A stretch of 64,000 nucleotides of DNA, taken from Guadua angustifolia. Its lineage: Eukaryota; Streptophyta; Magnoliopsida; Poales; Poaceae. The notes under the pieces were generated by a model, which did not search any database, was not told where the DNA came from, and saw nothing but the letters and a program-made list of their open reading frames with translations. Location: NCBI GenBank assembly GCA_036346375.1, contig JAYEVE010000215.1, forward strand, positions 1 to 64,000, written 5' to 3'. Below are positions 20,705 to 33,473 of this stretch, piece by piece; the stretch's first letter is position 1, and each line of letters begins with the position of its first letter. The translations under genes and the position numbers were made by a program.

Positions 20705-22340
20705 ATTGTGAGCCCTGAAACCTAAGAAATTTGTTAGTTGCCTGTGAGACCTAAGAAAAAACGTGTCCTTGTTTAAACCAGCAAACCGGAAATCTTCTAA
20801 TTAAAAGCCCATGGAAGAATCGTTGAAAAAAGCTAGAATCCAAAAAAAAAAAATTGCTAAAATTTAAAAAAAAACAAAAACTCCTTTTTTGGTAAAATTA
20901 AATGCCCAATTTTTTTAAAAAAAAAATTGCAAAATTTCCAAAAAACTTGAATTAATCATGGATAAAAATTAAAATAGCCATTAATTATTATTTAAAAGAA
21001 AATCAGATCCCAAAGGATTTTACCTACGAGTGCCAAAATGGTACACGATTCTAATTAACTGTTCAACCCAACAGGACTCCTTAATCGCTTCCCGCCAGGA
21101 CAAGCCAAATCTTGCCTTATGAGAAAGAGAAAAATCTGTTAAAGGAAAAAGGAAAAAATTGGAGTTAAACCAATAGGGTTACCAAGCCAAAGGAATAGCC
21201 AAACCCAAGGGGTAATCAACAGCAGAGGTATATAATTGACCGAGATGGTTATTAAATGAACCCTGAATTTTAATAGGAATTCTCCGATTTTGCATAATTC
21301 TCGGGTTTTCCCATACTGGTTCCCAGCATGGTCTAAAGCCAAGTTTCTTTGCTTGGTTTTCACGGGCTTTCGGATGCCCAAACCCGGACCTTTCCCAAGT
21401 TGTTCCGGTAAAATTTAAATCTTTCTTGGTTCTTAAGAATGCGGAATCTTTATTCTTTGAATCCTTTTCCGACTTCTGGAATGGAAAACCTTGGGCGTAC
21501 ATTCTTCCTGGTTTAGGGGAACCTTTGGGCCCCAAACCAATGGAGTTAGATCCCACTGGGCGGGTGAAAGTTTTTGATTCATTTACCATTTTTGGTTGGG
21601 CCTGGTCCTCTGAATTCCTTTCTTTTTAGGTCCCTGTTCTTTTGCTGTTTCCTTCTTGGTCTTATTGTTTAATTTTCCCCGGGGCCTTCCCCCGGGTTTT
21701 TTAAATTATTCCCCTTCCCTTTTTTTTCAAAAAAAAAAATTGGCCCCTAATAAAATTTTCCCAAAACCAGGTTTCCGAAATTTGAACTTTAAACAGAGGA
21801 AAAAGAAATTTTGCCACAAAATATGTAGATGGCAACAAAAAAATTAATTGTGAGCCCTGAAACCTAGGAAAATGGTTGTTGTTCCATGTGAGATAAGAAA
21901 AAACGTGTCCTTGCTTTTTCCCAAGGCAATAGACCTGAAATCTATCTAATTAAAAGCCCATGGAAGAATCCTAAAAAAAAATGAATCCAAAAAAAAAAAA
22001 TAGGGAAAATTTACAAAAAAAACACACCCTTTTTGGTAAATTAAAAAATCATTTTTTTAAAAAAAAATTGCAAAATTTCCAAAAAAGATTGACCTTAATT
22101 ATAATAAAAAAATTAAGTCCAGGTATTATTATTTAAAAAAACACAGGGAAAGGTATTATTAGTGATAAGTGCCCAAGGTTCCTATGTTGTTAAAACGCGC
22201 CCCAACGGATTCCTTAATCGCTTCCCGAAGGGCAAACATGGAATTTTTCTACCTTGAGAAAGAGAAAAATCTGGTAAAGGAAAAAGGGAAAAATTGGTTT
22301 ACAAAGGGTTCCATGGAGCACCCGAAAGGTTACCAAGCCG
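20705..22340. repeat. Two direct copies about 1.14 kb apart inside block B
   Basis: ATTGTGAGCCCTGAAACCTA starts a copy at about 20705 and another at about 21847. Shared later landmarks are AAAAACGTGTCCTTG, TAATTAAAAGCCCATGGAAG, CCTTAATCGCTTCCCG and GAGAAAGAGAAAAATCTG, in the same order and spacing. Content is unknown because of base quality. Confidence 0.65.
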
Positions 22341-24939
22341 AAAGAAAGGGCTAATGCAACCTGGGCTTGAGTTTTTATCCGAATCTTTTGCCCGTGCATT
22401 TTGATCCGAAACACGTGAATTGAAATTTAAATGTGGGCAACATTGATGTTTAAACAAAGAGGGAACAAACCAACCCCGCAGGGGTTTAAAAAAATGTCAG
22501 AACAAAATAGGAAGAAAAAAAAAGGGTTTTTTTAAAGTGCCTTTTTTACTTACCTACCCATTCAAAACTGAGTAATATGGTTAGCAAAAAAGAGAAGAAG
22601 GGAAAAAAAGAGGCATATTGATCACTCCTTCCTTATGGGAAATTTCCATAAAAACACGTTCCTTCCATGTAATCAAAAAAATGGGCCCGATGTTTAATAA
22701 TCGTACAATCAAAAAGTAAAGAAATGTTCCTTAAATAAGGCAAATGGGTAATTTTCCAAGGAAATTAACAACCACCCCACCCATCGGTTTTGCTGGAAAC
22801 CCCAAAAACAAAAAACGGGTTTTTCCCAATAAAAAAATCAACCCTTCCAGGTTATTTTCAAAATTATAGAAAAGAAAAATTTGAATCAAACAATTTGGGG
22901 GTAATAGTCAGATGATCATGAAGGGTAATCAATAATGGGATATTTTTTAGTTTCTAATAACGTGCCAAAAAAAAAACAGGGATAATGCTTTGTTTTTTTC
23001 CAGTTTCTAACAAGGAAAAAATCCGTAATCCGTCCATAATGCAATGGCTTTATAATAACACAACTTTAACCAAAGGTAAATTAAGTTTATAACAACATTT
23101 AAACTCCAAATTTCTTTTAACCCGGAAGAAATGCAACATTCCCCAATTATACCTAAAAAAAAAACCATGTCAAGAAAAAAAAAAAAAATTTTTGGGAAAA
23201 AAAACAATATCCCTGCACCAAAAACAAAAAATTAATAGATTCTACTTCCATCTATTTAAAGGAACATGAAAAAATCCAATAAAATTTAATAGCCAAAAAT
23301 TGTGAACTATCAATACCGGCATATAACTATAAGATAAAAAAAACTCATGTGGTAAGTTCTAATTTTTTTAAATTATAAATAAATGCCAAAATAAAAAATA
23401 AAACAGGCGACTTTATTATCCATTTAATTATCAATCCATTTTAAAATTCAGTAACTAAATAAAAATAGGTAGGGATTTTTTTCTGGGTTCCCCTTTTAAC
23501 TTTTTTCTAATACTTTTATTTAAAATTATTTACCTTTTTTTTAAAAAAGTTTTTCCAACCAAAGAATAAAGGTGATATTAAATTTGACCCCCAAGATTGA
23601 CAAAAAAAATACGTCCACTCCCTAATTCGGCATGTTTGTGGGAAAGGAAAGAACCTATAAGGTATTAAAGGATTACATATTTAATTGGATTAAAAAAGTA
23701 TTTAACCAAAAAATTAGTCCCTATTTTTGGGCCCGAGTTATAACGGTTTAGAAAAAAAAATATTAATAAATTAAATTTAAAAAATTTGGAATAAAAATTA
23801 AAAAATTAGATATAATAAAGGATTAAGGAAAAAAATTAAAGAAATTGAACAATTCCAACAAAAGTAAATCCAAGTAAATAAAATTAAAAAATAATTAAAA
23901 AATTGCTTAAAATTATATTAATACAAGCCAAATTAAAAATAAAATTAAATAAAAAAAAAATTACATTAATTTTATGGATTTAAATTACATAAATAAAAAA
24001 AGAAAAAAATTAAATAAAATTACAAATTAAAAAATACTATTCAAGTAAAACAAATTAAGAAAATTCTAAAAAAAATAAAATAATCAATTCAATTTTATAA
24101 AATTAATGTAAACCCTAAAAAAAATTCAGAATGTTTGAAAATATAAACTATGAATTGAAAATTAAAAACCCTTCAAATCAATAAAACCCAAAAAATAATT
24201 ATTCCCTTCCGTTTTAGGTTTTTTTTGCCGATTGTTATTGTACATTTGTTTGCACAACCTTAAAACGATATTACAGTAATTAATATGTTGGAGGATAATA
24301 GTAAAGTTGTTTATTTTAAGAGGGACAACAATTTTGAGGAATTTCTGATTTTTGCCGACTTTAAAAAAAGTTAACTTTTTGCGAAGAAGAATCGTCGCCC
24401 AACAAAATTTGTAAAAATTGAATTTTATTTCCTTGGAGAAAACCTAAAAAAAATTTGGAAAAAAAAAAGAATAGGTTTTTAAACCAGAAAATTGAACAAA
24501 ATCCACCAAAAGCAATGAGGTATTAAGTTAGGAATGGTGTTAAATTTTTTTTTGTTGGAATTCTCAAATTTAAAAATTAAAATTTTAAATATAACTAAAC
24601 AACATTTAGAACATGGAAAAGTTCCTTTAAAGAAAAGAAAAAAAAGCGATTCTCGCCAAGTTAAACGGCTTCGATAATAAATTGCGAAAAGTTCACAAGA
24701 AATAGGAGAAATTTCCTAGTTTAAAAAATTGAGGACCGCAATTAGACGCAGGTTGCTGGGATTTAAAAAGCATGGGAAGGGAAGTTCTTAGCGCTTCACC
24801 ATTAATTTCACCCCCGATTCAAGGGAACAATTTACCCGTTTAGCTTCCCTGGCCCTCACCCGCTTGGACCATTTTGGTTTGCTGAGAGGCAAGGGCCTTA
24901 ATCACGTTAAGATTTTAATGGGGAGACTCAGTGAGTTGG
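22341..24939. other. Block B, AT-rich stretch with no supported feature
   Basis: Very AT-rich, with long A and T runs and no recognisable domain. By position it should be the 5' flank of the hidden NLR copy. Confidence 0.5.
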
Positions 24940-27900
24940 TTTAACCACAGAAGAAACAAACCATTGAACAACGGCGGTCCTGAAGCGGTCCGGTCCAAAA
25001 CATTGACAGTGGCGGAAGATGGGAGCCCGGGCTCCCCAATCGACAACCTGGGCGAAGCTTGGGGACCTCAAGAACTTCCTTGCCAACCAGAAACCCAAAA
25101 CCAAATTTTAGGATCCATTTGAGATAATTCGTACCGCTCAACCTAGGTGGTATCCTTAAAGGGTTTTAACCTTGTCTTTTTGGGAATTTTTGAAGGAGCC
25201 CTGGTTCAAAAAAGCAGACCTAAGGAGCGGAGAAATTTTAACGCCCTTCGGGGGCCGCTTCCCCGTACCAGGGGGGGCTATTGACGGGTTTGGGTGGCAA
25301 AAATCAAAGGAAAAAAACTTGGAGACAATAGAAAGGGGGAAAAGCTTAACAGAAAATTGACTTAGGGGGGTTTTTTTTTGGCAAACCACTGCCCGAATTT
25401 AAAAGGCCATAACATGGTTAAAAAATTTAGGTTAACCAAATTCAACATTGACTGTAAAGCCATCACCGCATGGGGAACCTAGGTCTGGAGTGCAAAACCC
25501 CTTAAAATTTCAGGGATCCAATGGGCCAAATTTTTAATTGGGAAAGCACCAAGCATAGGAGTCCAAAAATTGATCAACCTGTTTTAAACCTTTAAAAGTG
25601 ACATTTGCCCAATAAACAAAGTAACCAATAAATTGGACAGTATCCCATTGTAAAATCCGTACCTCAGAAACCTCAAAATAATTCAAATTTTTTAAAGTTT
25701 TTAATCTTTAGTTAAATTTTTACTTTTTAACCTATTAATTTAAAATGGTAAAAATTGTTTAAAAAAGAATCCATGTTAAGCCTTCTTTTAAAGCAAGTAG
25801 TTGGTTGAAAAATTGCCCTTTTTTCTAAAACTCTGTATTGTTATAAAGAGGGAACCCTTCATGTTGCGGTCCCAGTTCATTTAAACAGTTTTTTAATTAT
25901 TCTTTGACAATTGATATTTAATGACTTTAAATAGTAATTTTAAAAATTTTAGAACCCTTTTTGTTTTTCTGATTTAATTACATTAAAAGGAAAATTTAAA
26001 TTTTGAAAAATTTTTTAATTTTTTATAATTACTGTTTAATTGCTTTAAATTTTGTGAATTTTTAAAACTTTTAGAATGTACCAATTTTTTGACAATTGGA
26101 TTTAATATAGCAAATTGTGCAAATTTTAAATTTTTGGAAGGGTTCTAGAGGGAACCAATAAAAATTTCATACTGTAAATTGTTCAATTTTAAAAATTTTG
26201 AAAGCTAAATGCATTTAAAAGTTAGATTTAATTATTCTAAACATGTTTTAAATTTTAAAATTTTTAAATTTCAGGTTTTTGGTCCATAAAAATTTTCATG
26301 TGATTTAAATTTTTAAAATTCGAAGATAAAGGTTTAAAGCTATTTCGGTTTTGAGGACTTAATACCAAACGTAAAGGGTTCAAGGTGCCAATTACCACAA
26401 AATTTCCCTTATTTTCAAATTTTCAATTTGAAAAATTATACAACAAATTGTTTTAAAGAACTATATTTAAAGCTTCCCTAATTTGGAATAGAGTTTTTCA
26501 CCAGTCCTAAACCCTTATTTTATTGGCATTAAAATAAGCGGGGATCCTGGTATTTCGGATACGCTTCAAAAATTACAAGTTCTGCTTTGATTCCTTGACA
26601 ATTAACAATAAGATTTCTTAGAATTGAAATTGAATCGAATTGGAGTTTTTTCTTGAGAACTTCCAAAAAAGGAAATGGCATTTTCCCTAAAATCTAGTTA
26701 AAATTTAAGTTTAAACGCCTGGGTGGCCAAGTAAAATAACTGAGTTGAGACATAAAGGACATTGGTTAAATCAAGCAAAATGTGGTGGTTTGATTTGAAA
26801 GTTGGGGGATCTTCCCAGGGAAGAAACCCAAGTATTACAGAGTTTGATCTGCTTTGGTCATTTCCAAAGCCCAAGGTAAAAATGCATTACTTAACTTGAA
26901 ATTTGCACCAGCTTGAAGAGGCTTTCTGAACCCCCCAAAAAAAGTGTTTTTGGCTAAATTTTGGGCTGTGGTTACAATTTGCAGGAAATCGGATGAATTA
27001 AAAGTTGGAGGAGCACACAAGGACTAAATTGAGGAACCTTAAGAGGATGTCACATCCAGGGTTTGCAAATTCCTGTTTTCGCTTAGTCAAAGTCAGGAAT
27101 AAGCATGGTGCCCCGGAAATCCTGAATTTTAAACTTAATTCACAAAAGCTTCCAGGCTTCTGTGGGTTTGAGGATTTTTCATTAAGAAGTATAAGAAATA
27201 ATTTAAATTGGATTGAAGTTAAGCCCGGATTGGGACTTTTTGAACGGACTCACTTCAACTAAAATGTTCTCAGGTTGTCTTTGAAATAAGACCTAAGGTA
27301 TTTGCCTTGAAAAACTAATTTCTAGATTCCTTTGGCGATGAAATTCCTCACCTTGGTTTATAATTTCAATTTGCAAACTTTAAAGCATCAAGGCTAGGGA
27401 CTGAGGTTTTCCCCTGGCACTTCAAAACCTGGGGTGGAGGCTAACAAATTTGAGGACCTGATTTTCCAGAAGGAGGGATTGGGTAGTTTGGAAAGGGGCA
27501 TCTTTCCAAGCCGGACCTTTGTTTTAAAGTGGAAGTTCCGCCAATTGCCGCAAAAGCCAAGCTTGGGAAAAGGGATTTACCTACGGATTAATCCCGCAAG
27601 GGGAGAATCTGGGAAGGCCCGAACGGAAGGTTTTATACTCTCCCTCCCCTGTAGGTAATCTTAAAAGGGATTTTGGTCTCATTCCCAAGGTATTTCCACA
27701 AACCCGAAAGGCTTAGGCTAAAATGGAACCTCCTTTACCCCTTGAGGTTTTCCCCCTTTTTCAGTTTAAGAAAAAGCTCCAGCCATAAGCAGTTGGGTGA
27801 ATTTCAACCTCCACAAATACCACCCGTCATCCCCTACTCTCTTTTCAATTCTAACAGTTAATGGAATGGTAATGGGAAAACCTGAGCCAGGTGGAGGCCG

Positions 27901-28430
27901 CCTGCCTTAGGGGCTGAGCCTGCAAGCAATGTTTAGGCCTGCCCCCTGAAGGGCATTGAAAGCTTGATAAATCAACACCTCCTTAGAGAACTTTCTTCTT
28001 TTGGAGGATTCAACAAATTATGGGAATATAATTAAATTGCAAATTTGTTATTATATGGCTCAATACGGGGTTCCCTGCAAAAGATCTCAGAGGCTGCATG
28101 GAACGCCCGAATTCATCCAAGATTGAAATTTCACAGATTGACCAAAGTAGCCTCCATAGCCCGGGACAACCCCAGGGGCAATTCCCCAATACTTAACCTA
28201 GACATAGAAATCAAAGGAAATGGAGAAAACAAGAGATTTGCCTTGGGAAAATTCTTGTGTTTTAAGAGGAAATAATCTACCTCCTTTCGATTATCTTTTT
28301 ATTTGATTTCTTTGTTTGCACCTTAAGAATTCCCCAAAATTCATTCTGGGCCTAATTATTTCCTATTTACCTCCGTTTGAAAGAGTATTTCCAACTTTTT
28401 TTCAGGGGTAAAGGAAAGGACTGAGCTATT
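24940..28430 (+). pseudogene. NLR-N: CC-NB-ARC-LRR copy hidden in low-quality sequence
   Basis: The order of landmarks equals the family gene. AACAACGGCGGTCCTG and AAGCTTGGGGACCTCAAGAA (exon 1 start, CC domain) lie at 24970-25080. The end of exon 1 is near 25665, with CCAAGCATAGGAG and CAGAAACCTC. A degraded intron SINE is near 25840 and the AT-rich intron array spans 25890-26420. Exon 2 starts near 26722, with ACATAAAGGACATTGG and AAAATGTGGTGGTTTG (GLPL region). AACTTAATTCACAAAAGCTT is at 27130, CTAACAAATTTGAGGAC (LRR) at 27440, and the last-exon zone TTTTTTCAGGGG near 28400 is followed by ATGCAAATTAAGAAG. No reading frame survives, most likely because of base-call error, so its true coding state cannot be judged. 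Confidence 0.75.
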
Positions 28431-28859
28431 AACAGAGAATGCAAATTAAGAAGTTTTTTCCCGCCTGTTGGGGCCCGTTTCTCTTTTTACTTCGTTCAAC
28501 TTCCAAAACCAACCAGGTGAAGACTTGATTGCATACTTAAAAAGGGGGGAACCGGCACTGTTATTGTATATCAGTGGTAAAGAAAATGGAATGGAGATAA
28601 CCCTGAAAGCCAATGGTGGCCCATTTTGTTTTCGAATTTTTTTGGGAAAAATTTTTCTTGAAAAAGACTCAAAAGTGTTATAATTGGAACTTATAGAACA
28701 TTTTGGTTTAATTTGTGTCAAACCCTTGGTTTTTAAAGGCAGGAGGTCAGACTTTGTCAGACCTGGGCAAGGCAACACGCGATTTTATAACCCAAAAGCA
28801 TGAAAAAGGAAAAAAGGATTCTCCCTCCGTCCTTCGGCTTTTTCTCCAATCTAAAACTC

Positions 28860-29060
28860 CTATTCCTCATTAGGTATAAGGTATGAGAAACAAAAAACAA
28901 TTTTGCTTGATTTCCCTTTGTTGAATTTTAAAAGGAAATGAATACATCCCTTGTTCGAAGAATTTTCAGGTTGAAAGGGGATTTGTTGCTGCAACCAAAG
29001 GCAATTTCCCCGAGGGGGCCCACCTTCTTTAGGAACAATTTCGAACAACCGTTTGGGCAG
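28860..29060. repeat. NLR 3'-flank copy in block B
   Basis: Matches 58920-59130 and 43970-44160 (shared TAAGGTATGAGAAACA, TTTCCAGAACC-type and GGAAATG landmarks, with run-length errors). It supports NLR-N having the same downstream arrangement as NLR-4 and NLR-5. Confidence 0.55.
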
Positions 29061-32000
29061 GGATTCTCCAAGCGGTTCGCATCTGGGCCCGTGTCCTTGG
29101 AGAATTCTGCTTGGAAGCTTTTGGAGTTGGGCCGGCTTGTTTCGGTGTTGGCCGAGTTTTTCTGCAGTTGGGCCGCCCCCGGTTTTCCGATAAGTCGGGG
29201 TCAGGTGGAGACCCAGGGTTTGGATCCTGCCGATCGTCACTCTTTGGAATTGAAGGAGCATATAATACAAAAGTTGCCCCAAGTGTTAATTACGGTGCAT
29301 TTCAATTTTTTGCCGGTTCTTTCCTTTGTTGATCCAGGACTTTGCCCCTGGTATGACTGGGAACCGGTGGCCCAAGATTTTCTTCGACAGGTGTCATCCC
29401 CTAGGGGTAATAATGACGGTGCACACAGGGCCAATGTAGAAACCCACTGGCGAGAAATGGAAGCACAAAAAAGGGCCGAAAACTGGCAAAATGTATTTTT
29501 TCCCCTTCCTTGTCTTGTTTTTTTCCCTCAAATTTTTATTTTCCCCAAACCCCAAATTTAAGGATCAATGAAGAAATCAATTGGTATCAAGGCCTTGATC
29601 CAATATCGATGTTTAAGGCAATTGCAAGGTGGAAAAAGTCGGCATTGCTCGGATTGAGCAAAGTGCACCAGGTGGTGCCCACCCAACTCTGGTCCCCAGG
29701 TTTGCCGAAAAATCGAAGGCAAAATGGGCCAACCCCAGAAGAACCATACAAGGGAGGGTGGGGGCCATACTGGACCCCTTTGGGTGAATCCTTGGGGGAG
29801 GGTTGGGCCGTTTGGGGGTGCCCTTTGGGGCGGCGCCCAAGTCCACGCCTGACCCCTCGGTTTCCCGTGACGAGGGGCCAACTCAATCGGGCCAACCAAC
29901 CTGCCCCAGGGGCCCAACCTGGATCGACCCAAACATGGGTCAAAATTTTGTGACAAAGGTTTAGAAATCCAAAGGTGACTTCCAAAGGAGGACGTTTTGA
30001 ACCCATGTGAATCTAGCACTTTTTTGGTATTCCTGGGTTGGGGATGGTTTCATGGCATGAAGGTTGACCACCTGAAAGTGTAAAAATCATTAATTTTAAC
30101 CCAAAACATGTATGGAACTTCACGAAGGAAACATTTATTTAAAGGGCCCATAACAATTCGCCCAGTATAGGGGCCCATTTCAAATGACTTTGGGAAATTG
30201 AAGGTGGCAGTTTAAGCAAAGGGAGCCAAATTTTCGGGTTCCTTGGAATTTTCTTAAGGTTTCATTCTGGTGAGTAATATTCATGTGATTTAAGGCCAAC
30301 TGAAAGCCCTTAAGCCTGTGGCAGAGTGGTATTTGACAGAAAGGGTTTGAACAAGCGAAGGATTTGGAAATGACTTTATTGGTAAATGGGCAGAAAGGGT
30401 GGGGCAAGGCATTATTGAAACTCCCGTGGAATGAAAGTAAATGGGAGGTTATGACCATGCATGTTCACTTTGGGAGCTTTCCTTTGAAGGTGGGGAAAAG
30501 GCTAAGGTGCCCGGGATATGCGTTGGGGGAACCCTGGGAACCAAACAGTTAATAGGTGGGTCAGAATGGTGCAACAAAATTTTACATAATGCAAATGGGA
30601 CCAACCAAGGAATGATTAAATGGCTTTAACATGTTGCAGACATTCCATGTTTCTTTAATTTGTGGCTTACAAGTCAAATTTTTTAACGTTTGAGTTCCAG
30701 AAAGGGGACCGTTAAGAGGAATGTAGACTTCCCTTTGCAATTCGGGAGGATGGTTAGGAATAAAGGAGCAGGAAGCCCCTCCAACGAGACTAAATTTCTT
30801 CTCAATTTTCCTTCTGCCTCCCCTCAACCGGGGCCAATTTCTCTTAATATTGAGGGTACTTCGAGATAAAGCAAAACAAAACAAAGGACCGTTATCGATT
30901 AACAATTGCAAGGGTCCATTTAAAATTAAGGGTGGAGTCTAAATTTGGTCCCTTTTGAGCCCTCCACCGGCCCATTCCCGTTGCAGATTTGTGATTTAGC
31001 GTTTTCGAAGGATTTGTAGCTGGAAATTTGCCCATTAAAGCTGGGTTAGCGGAGTTGTTCCTTTGTCATTGTTTAGGAGAAGAAACAGGACTTAAGGAAA
31101 ATTGCGGTGGATAGGAAAGGCAGAATTAGGACTAGATTGAAACCTCCTTTTTGGATAATTATGATTTGCGGAAAACTTACAGGTCAGATTTTTCCCCCGT
31201 GGGAACCCTTGGGCCCTCCCCCAAAGCCCCCCTTCCTGACCCCGGGGGCAGGGGGCCTGCCCCTGGGGCCATGGGAGACAATTGTTGGTGTTAGGGCTCC
31301 AAGATTATAAAATTGGGGAGTGGATGCACGAAGGAAGTTTATGTTATGAGGGATTTTGGGTTGATTGCAAGAATTTATGGGAGGTGAGAAAAGTTTGAAA
31401 GATTTGAAAGACTTCATGCATTTTAAAGGTTTCAACGGAGGGAAGTCAAATCAGGCATGGGAAGTAAAATGGTACAATATAAGAAAACCAAGGAAAGGGA
31501 AAAACTAAAAAAATTACTCTTTTCATTTTGTCTTGGTTTTTTCCCTTAAATTTCCTTTTCCCTCCAAATCTCCTCAATAATTGTTTTACTTAATGCCATA
31601 AAGAGGGGAGGATCTTGAACCCAAGTGACACCCGAAATTTCCCATTTGGGGATTAAGGGTTTAAAAAAAATTTTTTAATTTTAACCTTTTTAAATTAAGG
31701 TTTTTGTTAGAATTATTTGAATTTAAATTTTATTGTAATCAAATGTTGTCAACTCAGCGCCCCTTTTCTTCTGCTTAAGTGGTGTTGGTTTGGGCCCCCA
31801 AAACCCTACATGAAACCTTTTCCCGGCCCGGAAAAAGGGTGGGTTCCAGTTTTAGCACCGGATGAAGGCAGCCTTTTTTTAAGAAAAAACATCGAAATTT
31901 TTGTATTTTTAGAAACATGTTCAACTATTTTGGCTGTTTGGTTGTATCCGGTTTTTTTGACCCCGGCCCGGGGTTTGGCGCGCCTCCCCCTTTTAAGGGG

Positions 32001-32520
32001 CAAAAACCCCCCCTGGCCCAAAGGAACCCAAAAGGCCCTTCCAAGCCAAGGGCTACCCCCGTGATGAAAAAAACCCTTTGTTTTAAATTTAAGAACTGGA
32101 ATTTTACCGTTGGTACTTTTAAAAGAAAACATGATTGGCAAAAAGTCTTTGAGACAGTGGGTTAAAAGTTTTTACCTTTGAAATTTTTGCAACAATCGAA
32201 AAAAAAAGGTTAAAAAAAAAATTTAAATAAAGACAAAAAAATTGGCTAAAACCCATTTCCCAAAAACAAATTAGAAATTTACAAGGAATTTTTTTTTGGA
32301 AATAAAAAAGGAAAATGGGTTTTTTCCGTTAAAAAAAAAAAGATTCTTTTCCGCCCAAAAAATTACCCTTTTTAAAGGGGAAATTTAGAAGGTAAATTTT
32401 TAATTTTTAAAAGAAAATTGAAATAAAAAAAACCGGGTATTTTAATTTAAAGACAATTTTTTAAAAATAAAAAAAAAAAAATTTAACCAAAGGACAAAAA
32501 TTGTTTCCCCAAATTAGTGA
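29061..32520. other. Block B, remainder with no supported gene
   Basis: Contains GC-richer parts (29040-29960, 31190-31290, 31930-32050) with long chance frames on both strands. None shows a motif I recognise. The 31830-31990 part repeats 19880-20040 (the CATCGAAATT...CAACTATTTTGGCTGTTTGG landmarks), so another copy of the NLR 3'-flank repeat followed by the same insertion is present. Confidence 0.45.
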
Positions 32521-32727
32521 AAAGTATTGGATTTGATTTTCGTTGAATAGCTGCCTGCTGGTTCTGGTCTTTTGGAGTGTTGTTTTGAGTAGTTCAGTGC
32601 TGTGCTTGCTACTTTGCTAATTGCTAGAGTCTGCTTGATGCTTTATGCCTTCTTCAAGTATTTGCTGAATATCAGTAATCAGTATTGAGATGAGAATGTT
32701 GAATGTTGCCAGTTGCTGTGTTGCATG

Positions 32728-32835
32728 CTATTTCGGTTATTCGGTTTCGGTTCGGTTTATGCATTTGGAAAACCGAATTTTTTAAAAACCGAAAAACCGA
32801 ACCGAAAAAACCGAAAAAACAGAATGCCACCCCTA
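32728..32835. mobile_element. hAT-type transposon end
   Basis: Subterminal repeats of TTCGGTT/AACCGAA type (CGGTTTCGGTTCGGTT and AAACCGAAAAACCGAACC) lead to an end whose reverse complement is TAGGGGTGGCAT, a classic hAT terminal inverted repeat. The other end would lie in the low-quality block. Confidence 0.6.
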
Positions 32836-33116
32836 AGCACGAGTCTCTACCGCAAGGAGGAGGATAAATCGACGTCGAACGAACGACTACTACCAGCGAT
32901 TGATCGCCCGATCCGATCTGCAATCAACTCGCCATCACACGGCACTCTCGGATTGCGAAAAAGTCCTACGCGACTCTATCCTACGCGATAGTCTACAGAA
33001 TTTCCCCTGCAGGTCGAATTGAGGTAACAAATCAGCATGATCGATTGAATCGCAAATTGATTTAGTAGTTCAGAAATTTGGGGGTTTTTCCTATTGATCT
33101 AGTACACACCGTGCAG

Positions 33117-33391
33117 ACCAACTAAAAAAAGTCGTGAAAAATTATGAAAAAAATTGTAGATATGCTTCATAGATTACTCTACATATGTATGAAGTTTCAA
33201 AATCAAATTCATTATATATCAAGAGTTACAAAAAAGAGAAAATTCTGACAAGTTTTAATTCTTTAAAACTTGTGAATTCTCTTGTAACTCTTGATGATAA
33301 TGAATTTGAATCTAATTTTATACATAGGTAGAGTAATCTATGAAGTACATCTACAATTTTTTCATAATTTTCACGACTTTTTTTAGTTGGT
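33117..33391. repeat. Foldback (long inverted repeat) element, copy 1
   Basis: The left arm starts ACCAACTAAAAAAAGTCGTG and the right arm ends CACGACTTTTTTTAGTTGGT, an exact complement over 20 bases. Complementarity continues inwards through TTGTAGATATGCTTCATAGA and AATCAAATTCATTAT to a centre near 33258. A foldback transposon or MITE is likely. Confidence 0.75.
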
Positions 33392-33408
33392 GTGCTATGT
33401 GTGTGATA

Positions 33409-33456
33409 CTGGGAGGGCCTGTAATGCACAGGATCGTTGCTTACAGGCCCTCCAGT
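33409..33456. repeat. GC-rich palindrome between the foldback copies
   Basis: GGAGGGCCTGTAA on the left pairs with TTACAGGCCCTCC on the right around a loop containing TGCACAGGATCGTTGC. It lies between the two foldback copies and could be the true terminal or junction sequence of the element family. Confidence 0.6.
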
Positions 33457-33473
33457 GTACACATATCAGTGAG

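Larger units (their letters stand above)
19779..32520. other. Low-quality sequence block B (12.7 kb)
   Basis: Starting at a long T run and GGGGGTTGGTTGGGGGCC, base runs are stretched and reading frames are destroyed for almost 13 kb. Quality recovers at about 32520. Despite this, many segments stay collinear with clean paralogues elsewhere in the window. 19840-19970 matches the 3'-flank repeat, 20300-20520 matches 43970-44160, 24940-28430 matches a whole NLR gene, and 28860-29060 matches 58920-59130. I take it as poorly called genomic sequence of the same cluster. The many open frames of 60-200 codons inside (for example 28938-29561) have no recognisable domains and should not be annotated as genes. 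Confidence 0.75.

Noticed and set aside
28938..29561. 207-codon open frame in block B
   Set aside because: No motif is recognised and it overlaps other chance frames on both strands in sequence with distorted base runs.
29558..30019. Overlapping open frames of 139-153 codons on the minus strand
   Set aside because: Pro/Gly/Trp-rich translations typical of GC-rich noise; no start context or family match.
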